Shown piece by piece: positions 1 to 5,434 of a DNA stretch of 10,522 bases (its first letter is position 1; the number at the start of each line of letters is the position of its first letter). The notes under the pieces were generated by a model that was given only the letters and a program-made list of their open reading frames with translations, ran no database searches and was not told the origin of the DNA. This stretch comes from an uncultured Spirochaetaceae bacterium (GTDB lineage Bacteria > Spirochaetota > Spirochaetia > Treponematales > UBA12059). The DNA lies in assembly GCA_938004315.1 (NCBI GenBank), contig CALKWG010000509.1, positions 1 to 10,522 on the forward strand. The letters run 5' to 3'. Made by a program: the position numbers and the translations under genes.

Positions 1-13
1 GAGCAATTGCACT

Positions 14-52
14 GCAGGGTGATGACAAGCATCGAGTTTGTCATCACCCTGC
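14..52. repeat. Perfect 15-bp inverted repeat (strong hairpin or operator)
   Basis: The arm GCAGGGTGATGACAA (14-28) is exactly complementary to TTGTCATCACCCTGC (38-52). A G·T pair (29/37) and a C-G pair (30/36) can extend the stem to 17 pairs around a 5-base loop. No T-tract follows, so it is not a classical intrinsic terminator by itself. It sits 10 bases before a true terminator. It may be an mRNA 3'-end stabiliser, a dispersed palindromic element or a dyad operator. The repeat is seen directly; the role is open. Confidence 0.75.
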
Positions 53-62
53 TAGACGGAGC

Positions 63-106
63 GCCCGCGGAGACCGGCCGGTTCGGGTCGGCTCCGCGGG
101 CTTTTT
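63..106 (+). terminator. Intrinsic terminator of an upstream gene
   Basis: A perfect 10-bp GC-rich stem (GCCCGCGGAG at 63-72 pairing with CTCCGCGGGC at 92-101) is followed at once by TTTTT (102-106). This is a textbook rho-independent terminator reading rightward. It probably ends a gene lying to the left of the window. In liv loci this is often the substrate-binding protein gene, which would make downstream livHMGF dependent on readthrough or on its own promoter; that is inference. Confidence 0.8.
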
Positions 107-240
107 GGGGCTATAGCCCGGCTAGCCCCGGCCCACGGCCGCCCGTCCGGGCCGCCGAACGCGGGGCGTCTCGCCCCGCTTCATCCAAAGGCGCCCTAGG
201 CCGCCCTCGCGGCCCGGGCGCGGAACCTAAGGACGGCAGC
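107..240 (+). other. livH leader region with a small hairpin
   Basis: This is a non-coding GC-rich stretch between the upstream terminator and livH. It contains an 8-bp perfect inverted repeat, GCGGGGCG (161-168) and CGCCCCGC (172-179), with a TCT loop. A ribosome binding site TAAGGA lies at 228-233, seven bases before the livH ATG. I found no convincing -35/-10 pair here, so livHMGF may be transcribed by readthrough of the terminator at 63-106 or from a promoter I cannot recognise. Frame 1 stays open through this stretch, but its composition and the clear RBS at 228 argue against coding. Confidence 0.5.
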
Positions 241-1134
241 ATGTCATTGTCAACGTTCTTCCAGCAGCTCGCCAACGCGCTAAGCCTAGGGAGCCTCTAC
301 GCCCTCATAGCCATCGGCTATACCATGGTGTACGGGATCTTGAGGCTCATCAACTTCGCGCACGGCGATATCTTCATGCTCGGCGCGTACTTCGCCTTCT
401 ACGCGCTCACCTCCTTCGCCATGCCTTGGTGGGTGGCCTTCGTCGTCGCGATGGCCCTGACCTCGGCGCTCGGCATGGCCCTGGAGCGCGTCGCCTACCG
501 GCCGCTCCGGGACTCCCCCAAGATATCGGTCATGATCAGCGCCATAGGCGCCTCGTTCCTCATCGAAAACCTCGGCATCGTGATCTTCGGCGGACGGCCC
601 AAGAGCTTCCCGAGCATCGCCCTCTTCGATACGGTGGTGCGCTTCGGGCCCGTCTCCGTGGTCTCGGTCAGCCTCTTCATACCGGTCGTTACGGCGCTCA
701 GCCTGGCGATCCTGTTATACGTGGTTAACTATACTAAGACCGGCCTGGCGATGCGGGCCGTCTCCACCGACCTGGACGCGGCGCGCCTCATGGCGATCGA
801 CGTCAACCGCGTAGTATCGGCCACCTTCGGCATAGGCTCGCTCCTGGCGGCCCTGGGCGGCATCATGTGGACGATGCGCTACCCGCAGCTCAACCCGCTC
901 ATGGGCGTCATGCCGGGCCTGAAGTGCTTCATCGCCGCGGTCATAGGCGGCATAGGCAATATACAAGGCGCGGTCCTGGGCGGCTTCCTGCTCGGCGTCC
1001 TGGAGATCCTCATCGTCGCCTTCCTCCCGGCGCTGACGGGCTACCGCGACGCCTTCGCCTTCGTGCTCCTCATCGTCGTGCTGCTCGTCAAGCCGGCCGG
1101 CCTCCTGGGCAAGGCCCAGGCCGTAAAGGTGTAA
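241..1134 (+). CDS. livH: Branched-chain amino acid ABC transporter permease LivH
   Basis: This is the integral membrane permease of a HAAT-family importer and forms a heterodimer channel with LivM in the inner membrane. The protein is 297 residues, normal for LivH. The hallmark stretch around residues 35-50 (LINFAHGDIFMLGAY) is present. It is followed by several hydrophobic segments, the LERVAYRPLR loop near residue 81, and the cytoplasmic coupling loop (AMRAVSTDLDAARLMAIDVNRV) that docks on the ATPases. The start at 241 is chosen because TAAGGA lies seven bases upstream and LivH homologues begin about here; the reading frame stays open upstream to position 7, but that part is non-coding in appearance. 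The gene is first of a livHMGF operon, and livM starts 3 bases after its stop. Substrate range (Leu/Ile/Val or other amides and amino acids) cannot be set from sequence. Confidence 0.95.
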   Translation: MSLSTFFQQLANALSLGSLYALIAIGYTMVYGILRLINFAHGDIFMLGAYFAFYALTSFAMPWWVAFVVAMALTSALGMALERVAYRPLRDSPKISVMISAIGASFLIENLGIVIFGGRPKSFPSIALFDTVVRFGPVSVVSVSLFIPVVTALSLAILLYVVNYTKTGLAMRAVSTDLDAARLMAIDVNRVVSATFGIGSLLAALGGIMWTMRYPQLNPLMGVMPGLKCFIAAVIGGIGNIQGAVLGGFLLGVLEILIVAFLPALTGYRDAFAFVLLIVVLLVKPAGLLGKAQAVKV

Positions 1135-1137
1135 GCC

Positions 1138-2184
1138 ATGAAGATACCGAACAAGGCCAAGACGGCCCTGGCCCTCGCCGCGGGCGCCGCCCTGATCGCC
1201 GTCGCCGACGCGAGCCTCGGGCCATTCGCGGTCCGGATACTCAACCTATCGGCCATCTACGTCATATTGGCGCTGTCGCTCAACCTGCTGAACGGCTTCA
1301 CCGGGCTGTTCTCGCTCGGCCACGCCGGCTTCATGGCGGTCGGGGCCTACGTCAGCGCCCTCCTCACCATGAGCCCGGCCCAAAAAGACATGAATTTCTT
1401 CCTCACGCCCATCGTGCCCTGGCTGCGCGAGGTTCAGCTGCCCTTCCTGGCCGCGCTCCTGGTCGCCGGGCTCTGCGCCGCCCTCGTCGGCCTCCTCATT
1501 GGCGCGCCGGCGCTGAGGTTACGAGACGATTACTTAGCCATAGCCACGCTGGGCTTCGCCGAGATCATACGCGTGCTCATCACCAACGCCCAGCCCCTGA
1601 CCAACGGCGCCCAGGGCCTCAAGGCCATACCCAAGTACTCGACGACCTGGGTAGTCTGGGGCGCGGCGGCCGCGGCCGCGGCGTTCCTCGTGCTGCTCTT
1701 AAGGTCGAGCTACGGGCGGACCATCAAGGCGGTCAGGGACGACGAGATCGCGGCCGAGGCCATGGGCGTGAACGTGTTCCGCGTCAAGGTGACCAGCTTC
1801 GTGATCTCCAGCTTCTGGGCGGGCGTGGGCGGCGCGCTCCTCGGGCACATGATCACCACGATCGACCCCAAGATGTTCACCCTCATGCTGACCTTCAACA
1901 TCCTCCTCATCGTGGTGCTCGGCGGCAACGGCTCGATAACCGGCTCGATCCTCGGGGCGATCATCGTGACGGTGCTCATGGAGGCCTTGCGCTTCCTGGA
2001 CATGCCCATGAACCTCCTATTCATACGCACCCAGGGCCTACCGGGCCTGCGCATGGTCATCTTCTCGCTCATCCTCATGATCGTCGTGCTCTACAGGCAG
2101 AAGGGCCTCATGGGCACCAACGAGTTCTCCTGGGACGCGCTCTCGTCCCTGGCCCGGCGGCTCGGGCGGAAAGGCGGGAAGTGA
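1138..2184 (+). CDS. livM: Branched-chain amino acid ABC transporter permease LivM
   Basis: This is the second membrane permease of the LivHM channel. It has 348 residues, a usual length. After an N-terminal hydrophobic segment (about 10-30) comes the family motif LSLNLLNGFTGLFSLGHAGFM (about 46-66, split over two helices). The ATPase-coupling loop at residues 190-210 reads SSYGRTIKAVRDDEIAAEAMG, a close match to LivM proteins. The C-terminus is basic and cytoplasmic. The ATG at 1138 is preceded by AAAGGTG at the end of livH, giving a reasonable ribosome site. The stop codon overlaps the livG start by one base (TGATG), which predicts translational coupling. A run of alanines (about residues 178-184) gives a very GC-rich patch at 1660-1682, seen simply as a hydrophobic helix. 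Confidence 0.95.
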   Translation: MKIPNKAKTALALAAGAALIAVADASLGPFAVRILNLSAIYVILALSLNLLNGFTGLFSLGHAGFMAVGAYVSALLTMSPAQKDMNFFLTPIVPWLREVQLPFLAALLVAGLCAALVGLLIGAPALRLRDDYLAIATLGFAEIIRVLITNAQPLTNGAQGLKAIPKYSTTWVVWGAAAAAAAFLVLLLRSSYGRTIKAVRDDEIAAEAMGVNVFRVKVTSFVISSFWAGVGGALLGHMITTIDPKMFTLMLTFNILLIVVLGGNGSITGSILGAIIVTVLMEALRFLDMPMNLLFIRTQGLPGLRMVIFSLILMIVVLYRQKGLMGTNEFSWDALSSLARRLGRKGGK

Positions 2185-2939
2185 TGCTCAGGACCGAGGG
2201 CGTCTATATGCGCTTCGGCGGGCTCACCGCCGTAGCCGACCTGAACGTAGAGATAGACAAAGGCGAGATCGTCGGGCTCATCGGCCCCAACGGCGCGGGT
2301 AAGACCACGGCCTTCAATACCGTCACCGGCGTCTATAGGCCGAGCGAGGGGACGGTGCGCTTCAAGGGCCGTGACATCACCGGCAAGAAGCCCCACGAGA
2401 TCACCAAGCGCGGCATCGCGCGGACCTTCCAGAACATACGCCTGTTCAAGGACATGAGCGTGCTCGAGAACGTGCTGGTCGCCTGCCACCTGAGGCTCGG
2501 GGCGGGCGTCGCCGCCTGCACGCTGCACCTGCCGGGCTACCTTAAGAAAGAGCGGGAGGCCAGGGCCTTCGCCGAGGGGCTGCTCGATTCGGTCGGGCTC
2601 CGCTCCCTGGCCGACGAGCCGGCCACATCCCTGCCCTACGGCAAGCAGCGGCGCCTGGAGATCGTGCGCGCCCTGGCCACCAAGCCGGAGCTCCTGCTCC
2701 TGGACGAGCCGGCGGCGGGCATGAACCCGCAGGAGTCGCTGGAGCTCATGGAGTTCATACACCGCATTCGCGACGAATACGACCTGACGATTCTCCTCAT
2801 AGAGCACCATATGCAGGTCGTCATGGGCGTCTGCTCGCGCATGTACGTCCTGGACTACGGCGTGACCATAGCCCACGGCGGGCCCGAGCAGATCCAGAAG
2901 GATCCCAAGGTCATCGAAGCCTACCTGGGGGTGGACTAA
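2184..2939 (+). CDS. livG: Branched-chain amino acid ABC transporter ATPase LivG
   Basis: This is one of two cytoplasmic ATPases powering the LivHM importer. It has 251 residues. Walker A is GPNGAGKTT at 34-42, the Q-loop is Q83, the family-variant signature LPYGKQRR is at 150-157, Walker B ELLLLDE is at 169-175, and the switch histidine is H208. The YG-type signature and the C-terminal extension ending IEAYLG are LivG traits that separate it from LivF. The start at 2184 overlaps the livM stop (TGATG) with AAAGG inside the livM end. The same frame is open much further upstream through livH and livM, but that is an off-frame shadow. The stop overlaps the livF ATG (TAATG). Confidence 0.95.
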   Translation: MLRTEGVYMRFGGLTAVADLNVEIDKGEIVGLIGPNGAGKTTAFNTVTGVYRPSEGTVRFKGRDITGKKPHEITKRGIARTFQNIRLFKDMSVLENVLVACHLRLGAGVAACTLHLPGYLKKEREARAFAEGLLDSVGLRSLADEPATSLPYGKQRRLEIVRALATKPELLLLDEPAAGMNPQESLELMEFIHRIRDEYDLTILLIEHHMQVVMGVCSRMYVLDYGVTIAHGGPEQIQKDPKVIEAYLGVD

Positions 2940-3649
2940 TGCTAGCGATAGATAACCTTTCCGTGCACTACGGCGGCATCCACGCCCTGCAGGGCGTGAG
3001 CCTCGAGGTCCCCGAGGGCAAGATCGTGACGCTCATCGGGGCCAACGGCGCCGGCAAGAGCACCACGCTCAAGGCCGTCATCGGCCTCGTGAAGGCCAGC
3101 GGCGGCTCGGTCAGCTGGGACGGCGAGCCCATCTCGGGCCTCCCGACCAAGGATATCGTCAGGCGCGGCGTCGTGCTCTCGCCCGAAGGTCGACGGGTGT
3201 TCCCCAACCTGACCGTGGACGAGAACCTCTCGCTCGGCGCCTTCTGCCGCTCCGACAAGGCGGCCGTCGCCGCCGACCGCGAGCGGGTCTTCTCCCTCTT
3301 CCCTAGGCTCAAGGAGCGCATGCGGCAGAAGGCCGGCACGCTCTCCGGCGGCGAGCAGCAGATGCTGGCGGTAGGGCGCGCCATCATGACGAGCCCCAAG
3401 CTCCTCATGATGGACGAGCCGTCCCTGGGCCTGGCGCCGCTGATCGTGAAGATGATCTTCGACATCATCCGGGAGGTGAACGCGTCGGGCACCACGGTGC
3501 TGCTCGTCGAGCAGAACGCCAAGGCGGCGCTCGAGGTGGCCGACTACGGCTACGTGCTGGAGACGGGCCGGATTACGCTATCCGGCCCGGGCAGGGAGCT
3601 GCTCGCCGACGACCGCGTACGCGCCGCCTACCTAGGCGAGGCCGGTTAA
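2939..3649 (+). CDS. livF: Branched-chain amino acid ABC transporter ATPase LivF
   Basis: This is the second ATPase of the LivHMGF importer. It has 236 residues, the usual size. Walker A is GANGAGKST at 34-42, the LivF-specific PEGRRVF is at 82-88 (Glu in place of the usual Q-loop Gln), the signature LSGGEQQ is at 135-141, and Walker B KLLMMDE is at 154-160. The VEQNA segment has Gln192 where most ABC ATPases have the switch histidine. These substitutions are normal for LivF and do not mark an inactive copy. It is translationally coupled to livG by TAATG, is the last gene of the operon, and is followed 31 bases later by an intrinsic terminator. Confidence 0.95.
   Translation: MLAIDNLSVHYGGIHALQGVSLEVPEGKIVTLIGANGAGKSTTLKAVIGLVKASGGSVSWDGEPISGLPTKDIVRRGVVLSPEGRRVFPNLTVDENLSLGAFCRSDKAAVAADRERVFSLFPRLKERMRQKAGTLSGGEQQMLAVGRAIMTSPKLLMMDEPSLGLAPLIVKMIFDIIREVNASGTTVLLVEQNAKAALEVADYGYVLETGRITLSGPGRELLADDRVRAAYLGEAG
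3564..3589. repeat. 10-bp inverted repeat inside the livF 3' end
   Basis: CGGGCCGGAT (3564-3573) is exactly complementary to ATCCGGCCCG (3580-3589) around a 6-base loop, TACGCT. It lies in livF codons near residues 209-217. It may be chance in GC-rich coding DNA, or an intragenic hairpin that stabilises the mRNA end. Only the pairing is certain. Confidence 0.6.
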
Positions 3650-3680
3650 GGTAGCTTTAAAGACGCGAGTCGGATAAGCG

Positions 3681-3712
3681 GGGCCGCGGGGCATTGATCC
3701 CGCGGCTCTTTT
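3681..3712 (+). terminator. Intrinsic terminator of livHMGF
   Basis: The stem GCCGCGGG (3683-3690) pairs with CCCGCGGC (3699-3706), extendable outward by a G·T and a G-C pair. It is followed by TTTT at 3709-3712. It marks the end of the liv operon and insulates the tetR promoter region. Confidence 0.85.
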
Positions 3713-3805
3713 ATACATTATAACCTCCATATTGTTTTTTATTTCATTATTTAAAACTTTTTACAGTTATTTATTACTGCAATGGTAAATTCTCCGTAAT
3801 AAAAG

Positions 3806-3835
3806 CTTTTATAAGTTGGCAAGCGCTTATAAAAG
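3806..3835. promoter_or_regulatory. Predicted TetR-family operator (10-10-10 inverted repeat)
   Basis: CTTTTATAAG (3806-3815) and CTTATAAAAG (3826-3835) form a perfect 10-bp inverted repeat with a 10-bp spacer, so half-sites are 20 bp apart, about two helical turns. The repeat straddles the predicted -35 and spacer of the promoter for the adjacent TetR gene, and only this gene is nearby. This is the expected geometry of an autorepression site. Binding by this particular regulator is inferred. Confidence 0.65.
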
Positions 3836-3844
3836 ATTTATCAT
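3816..3844 (+). promoter_or_regulatory. Predicted sigma70-type promoter of tetR (leaderless)
   Basis: TTGGCA (3816-3821) and TATCAT (3839-3844) are separated by exactly 17 bases, each with one mismatch to consensus. The start of transcription would fall near 3850-3852, that is at the ATG at 3852. The mRNA would then have no 5' leader. No Shine-Dalgarno sequence is evident before that ATG, in keeping with leaderless initiation. Confidence 0.6.
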
Positions 3845-3851
3845 TGTAACC

Positions 3852-3911
3852 ATGAATAGAGAAGAAACGATTTTCGGCGAGCGATGGCCCTTCACCAAGG
3901 CTAAGTCGTAG
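3852..3911 (+). other. N-terminal part of the TetR gene, cut off by an in-frame TAG
   Basis: The frame opened by ATG 3852 is the same as that of the TetR coding region beginning at 3936. It reads MNREETIFGERWPFTKAKS, then TAG at 3909-3911, then LLRASSQVMREGG running into the HTH. Without a gap this aligns on the TetR helix-1 pattern (ILxAAxxxFxxxG), with TAG at the variable residue just before the conserved hydrophobic pair. Codons 8-19 already show the G/C-rich third positions of the neighbouring genes. This looks like the authentic N-terminus broken by one nonsense codon (for example from CAG, AAG or GAG), or a sequencing error. A 19-residue leader peptide or UAG readthrough are less likely alternatives. 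Confidence 0.6.
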
Positions 3912-3935
3912 CTCTTACGCGCCTCCTCGCAGGTT

Positions 3936-4814
3936 ATGCGGGAGGGAGGCCCCCGCGCCGCGACGCTTAAGAACATCGCGGCCAAGGCCGGCGTCACCGA
4001 GCCCGCCATTTTCCGCCACTTCGACGGCGTCGACGGGCTCTTCGAATCCCTGTTCAAGGTGGTCGAGCTCTTCTTCGAAGAGTTCCAAGGCTACTATAAA
4101 CAGGACGGCCTCTACGGCTTGGATCGTCTCGAGGCGGCGTACATGGACGTCGTCGCCGGCCTCAAGGCCAACGAGGATTTCTGCTACCTAATCGTGCATC
4201 CCGATCCGATCTTCAGCCAGTATCCGAAGCTCAAGGCCCGCCTTAAGGAGCTCAAGGAGCGCGACAAGGCCGCGGTCATGGAGTGCATCAAGGAGGCGAA
4301 GGCGAAGGGCCAGCTCCTGGCTTCCGTGGAGCCCGAGGCGGCGGCCTTCGGCCTGGTCGGCTCCGCCCTGCTCATCCTGCAGGCCTGGGTAGCCGATCCC
4401 AAGGCGACCGATCCGCTCAAAGCCTGCAGGAAGCTCTGGGGCGACCTTCGCGCCGTGATAGCGACCGCCGCCGGCCGCGTATCGAAGGCGCCGAAGGAGC
4501 CTCGATCCTTCGCCGTCTCGGCCGCCGCGCCCGAGGCGCCGCGCGCCAAGACCGGCCCCAAGCCTAAGGCCACCGGCAAGGCGACGAAAGCCCCCGACGC
4601 TAAAGCCAAGCCAGCGACCAAGGCCGCGAAGCCAGAAGCCAAGCCCGCGGTAAAAGCCGCGAAACCCGAAGCCAAGGCGAAAGCCGCGCCTAAAGCCGTC
4701 GCTAAGACGGCGAAAGCGCCGGCCGCGGCGGCTCCGAAAGCCAAGCAGCCCGCGGAAGCCAAGCCCAAGGCTAAGGCCAAAGCGCCCGTCGCGCCGAAGA
4801 AAACCAAGAAATAG
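3936..4814 (+). CDS. TetR/AcrR-family regulator with histone H1-like C-terminal tail
   Basis: This is the intact open part of a DNA-binding transcriptional repressor, 292 residues from ATG 3936. The helix-turn-helix TLKNIAAKAGVTEPAIFRHF (residues 10-29) is a strong TetR match. The helical ligand-binding and dimerisation domain spans about 30-180. From about residue 195 to the end the chain is nearly all Ala, Lys and Pro with repeats such as KAAKPEAK (229-236 and 240-247). It resembles histone H1 or AlgP-type tails and is not usual in TetR proteins, which normally end near residue 200. From 3936 most of helix 1 is missing, and the ribosome site before it is poor (AGG only two bases away). The true start is probably 3852, with an in-frame TAG at 3909. 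The gene could therefore be a pseudogene, be re-initiated, or be intact if the TAG is an error. The ligand is unknown. It may repress itself through the operator at 3806-3835. Confidence 0.85.
   Translation: MREGGPRAATLKNIAAKAGVTEPAIFRHFDGVDGLFESLFKVVELFFEEFQGYYKQDGLYGLDRLEAAYMDVVAGLKANEDFCYLIVHPDPIFSQYPKLKARLKELKERDKAAVMECIKEAKAKGQLLASVEPEAAAFGLVGSALLILQAWVADPKATDPLKACRKLWGDLRAVIATAAGRVSKAPKEPRSFAVSAAAPEAPRAKTGPKPKATGKATKAPDAKAKPATKAAKPEAKPAVKAAKPEAKAKAAPKAVAKTAKAPAAAAPKAKQPAEAKPKAKAKAPVAPKKTKK
4545..4811 (+). repeat. Low-complexity Ala/Lys/Pro coding repeat (tail of TetR protein)
   Basis: About 89 codons encode a highly basic, disordered tail rich in AKP-type units. Two KAAKPEAK copies (4620-4643 and 4653-4676) differ only at synonymous positions, so they are old or convergent and not a fresh duplication. 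Lysine uses both AAA and AAG here. Such tails in bacterial proteins generally bind DNA non-specifically and vary in length between strains. Confidence 0.8.
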
Positions 4815-4870
4815 CCGTCGGGCGGGCGCCGGTCGGCCCCGCCTCCGCGCCTATCCGTCTGCGCTGATCT

Positions 4871-4903
4871 CCGGGCCGCCCCGCTGGGGGCGGCCCGGCT
4901 TTA
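4871..4903 (+). terminator. Intrinsic terminator of the tetR gene
   Basis: A perfect 12-bp stem, CCGGGCCGCCCC (4871-4882) with GGGGCGGCCCGG (4887-4898), has a GCTG tetraloop and is followed by CTTTA. The T-run is short, so efficiency is uncertain, but the hairpin is very stable and stands between tetR and the cobU promoter. Confidence 0.75.
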
Positions 4904-4906
4904 TCC

Positions 4907-4935
4907 TTGACCGGGGCCGGCCCCTGGGCTATCGT
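4907..4935 (+). promoter_or_regulatory. Predicted promoter of cobU-cbiR-cobS (leaderless)
   Basis: TTGACC (4907-4912) and TATCGT (4930-4935) have exactly 17 bp between them. Transcription would start near 4941-4943, at the cobU ATG (4942), leaving no leader and no room for a cobalamin riboswitch. The spacer contains a perfect 12-bp palindrome GGGGCCGGCCCC (4913-4924), a possible operator or a chance GC palindrome. Confidence 0.5.
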
Positions 4936-4941
4936 CGGGGC

Positions 4942-5427
4942 ATGAGAACCATGCTGACCGGCGGCGTGAAGTCAGGCAAATCATCGCGCGCCCTCGAGCT
5001 CGCCCGGGAGTTCAGCCCCGGCGAGCGCTTCTTCTTAGCCACGGCCACCGCCTTCGACGAGGAGATGGCCGATCGTATCCGCCGTCACCGCGAGGAGCGC
5101 GCCGGCGCGTTCACGACGATCGAGGAGCCCGTCGAGCTGGCCGCCGCCCTCCGGCCGCGCGTCATCGTCGACTGCATCCCGATGTGGCTTAATAATCTCT
5201 TCTATCAAGACCGCGAGTCCGAGGCGGACGCGCTCTTAAGCGCCTTCGTCGCCGCCATGCCCGACGAGATCGTGATCGTCACCAACGAGATCGGGATGGG
5301 CGTCATCCCCGCCGATCCCCTGAGCCGGCGCTACGGCGTGGCGCTCGGCCGGATAAACGCGCGCCTGGCGGCGGCTTGCGATCGAGTCGAGCTCCTGGTC
5401 GCCGGCATCCCCGTACGCGTTAAATGA
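4942..5427 (+). CDS. cobU: Adenosylcobinamide kinase/guanylyltransferase CobU
   Basis: CobU phosphorylates adenosylcobinamide and then transfers GMP to give AdoCbi-GDP, the activated corrin for nucleotide-loop assembly. The protein has 161 residues, slightly shorter than the usual 170-190. The P-loop GGVKSGKSS is at 7-15. FLATATAFDEEMADRIRRHREER at about 31-53 contains H49, the equivalent of the guanylylated His of Salmonella CobU. VIVDCIPMWLNNLF (74-87) carries the Walker B aspartate D77. TNEIGMGVIP (114-123) and the C-terminal LVAGIPVRVK complete the family pattern. The start ATG coincides with the predicted transcription start. It is first of a three-gene set, with cbiR starting 7 bases after its stop. 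Confidence 0.92.
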   Translation: MRTMLTGGVKSGKSSRALELAREFSPGERFFLATATAFDEEMADRIRRHREERAGAFTTIEEPVELAAALRPRVIVDCIPMWLNNLFYQDRESEADALLSAFVAAMPDEIVIVTNEIGMGVIPADPLSRRYGVALGRINARLAAACDRVELLVAGIPVRVK

Positions 5428-5434
5428 GGGCGCC

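Larger units (their letters stand above)
3713..3851 (+). promoter_or_regulatory. AT-rich control region of the tetR gene
   Basis: This roughly 140-bp stretch is strongly AT-rich against a GC-rich background, which is typical of a regulatory island. It holds poly-T tracts (3735-3740, 3758-3762), a 14-bp palindrome ATAAAAGCTTTTAT (3799-3812) and the operator and promoter listed separately. A further possible -35 is TTTACA (3760-3765), with no convincing -10 at normal spacing. No gene on either strand looks real here. Confidence 0.6.

Noticed and set aside
7..240. N-terminal extension of LivH upstream of ATG 241
   Set aside because: The frame is open to position 7, but this stretch holds a terminator and hairpins, the encoded residues are not membrane-like, and a good ribosome site precedes 241.
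867..2183. Long open frame upstream of livG in the same frame
   Set aside because: It is an Arg/Pro/Gly-rich off-frame reading of livH and livM, a typical shadow in GC-rich DNA; livG begins at 2184.
2939..3649. LivF lacks the usual Q-loop Gln and switch His
   Set aside because: Glu in PEGRRVF and Gln in VEQNA are the normal LivF-family residues, so this is not a degenerate ATPase.
4620..4676. Tandem duplication or CRISPR-like repeat in the TetR tail
   Set aside because: The units are short, in frame, diverged at synonymous sites and without uniform spacers; this is a low-complexity protein tail.
4184..4807. Minus-strand 207-codon Ala/Gly-rich frame opposite the TetR gene
   Set aside because: It is the complement of the Ala/Lys repeat tail; the hydrophobic composition follows from that, and there is no ribosome site or motif.
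4815..4941. Cobalamin riboswitch upstream of cobU
   Set aside because: The gap is only 127 bp, contains the tetR terminator and a promoter that starts at the ATG, and shows no B12-box-like sequence.
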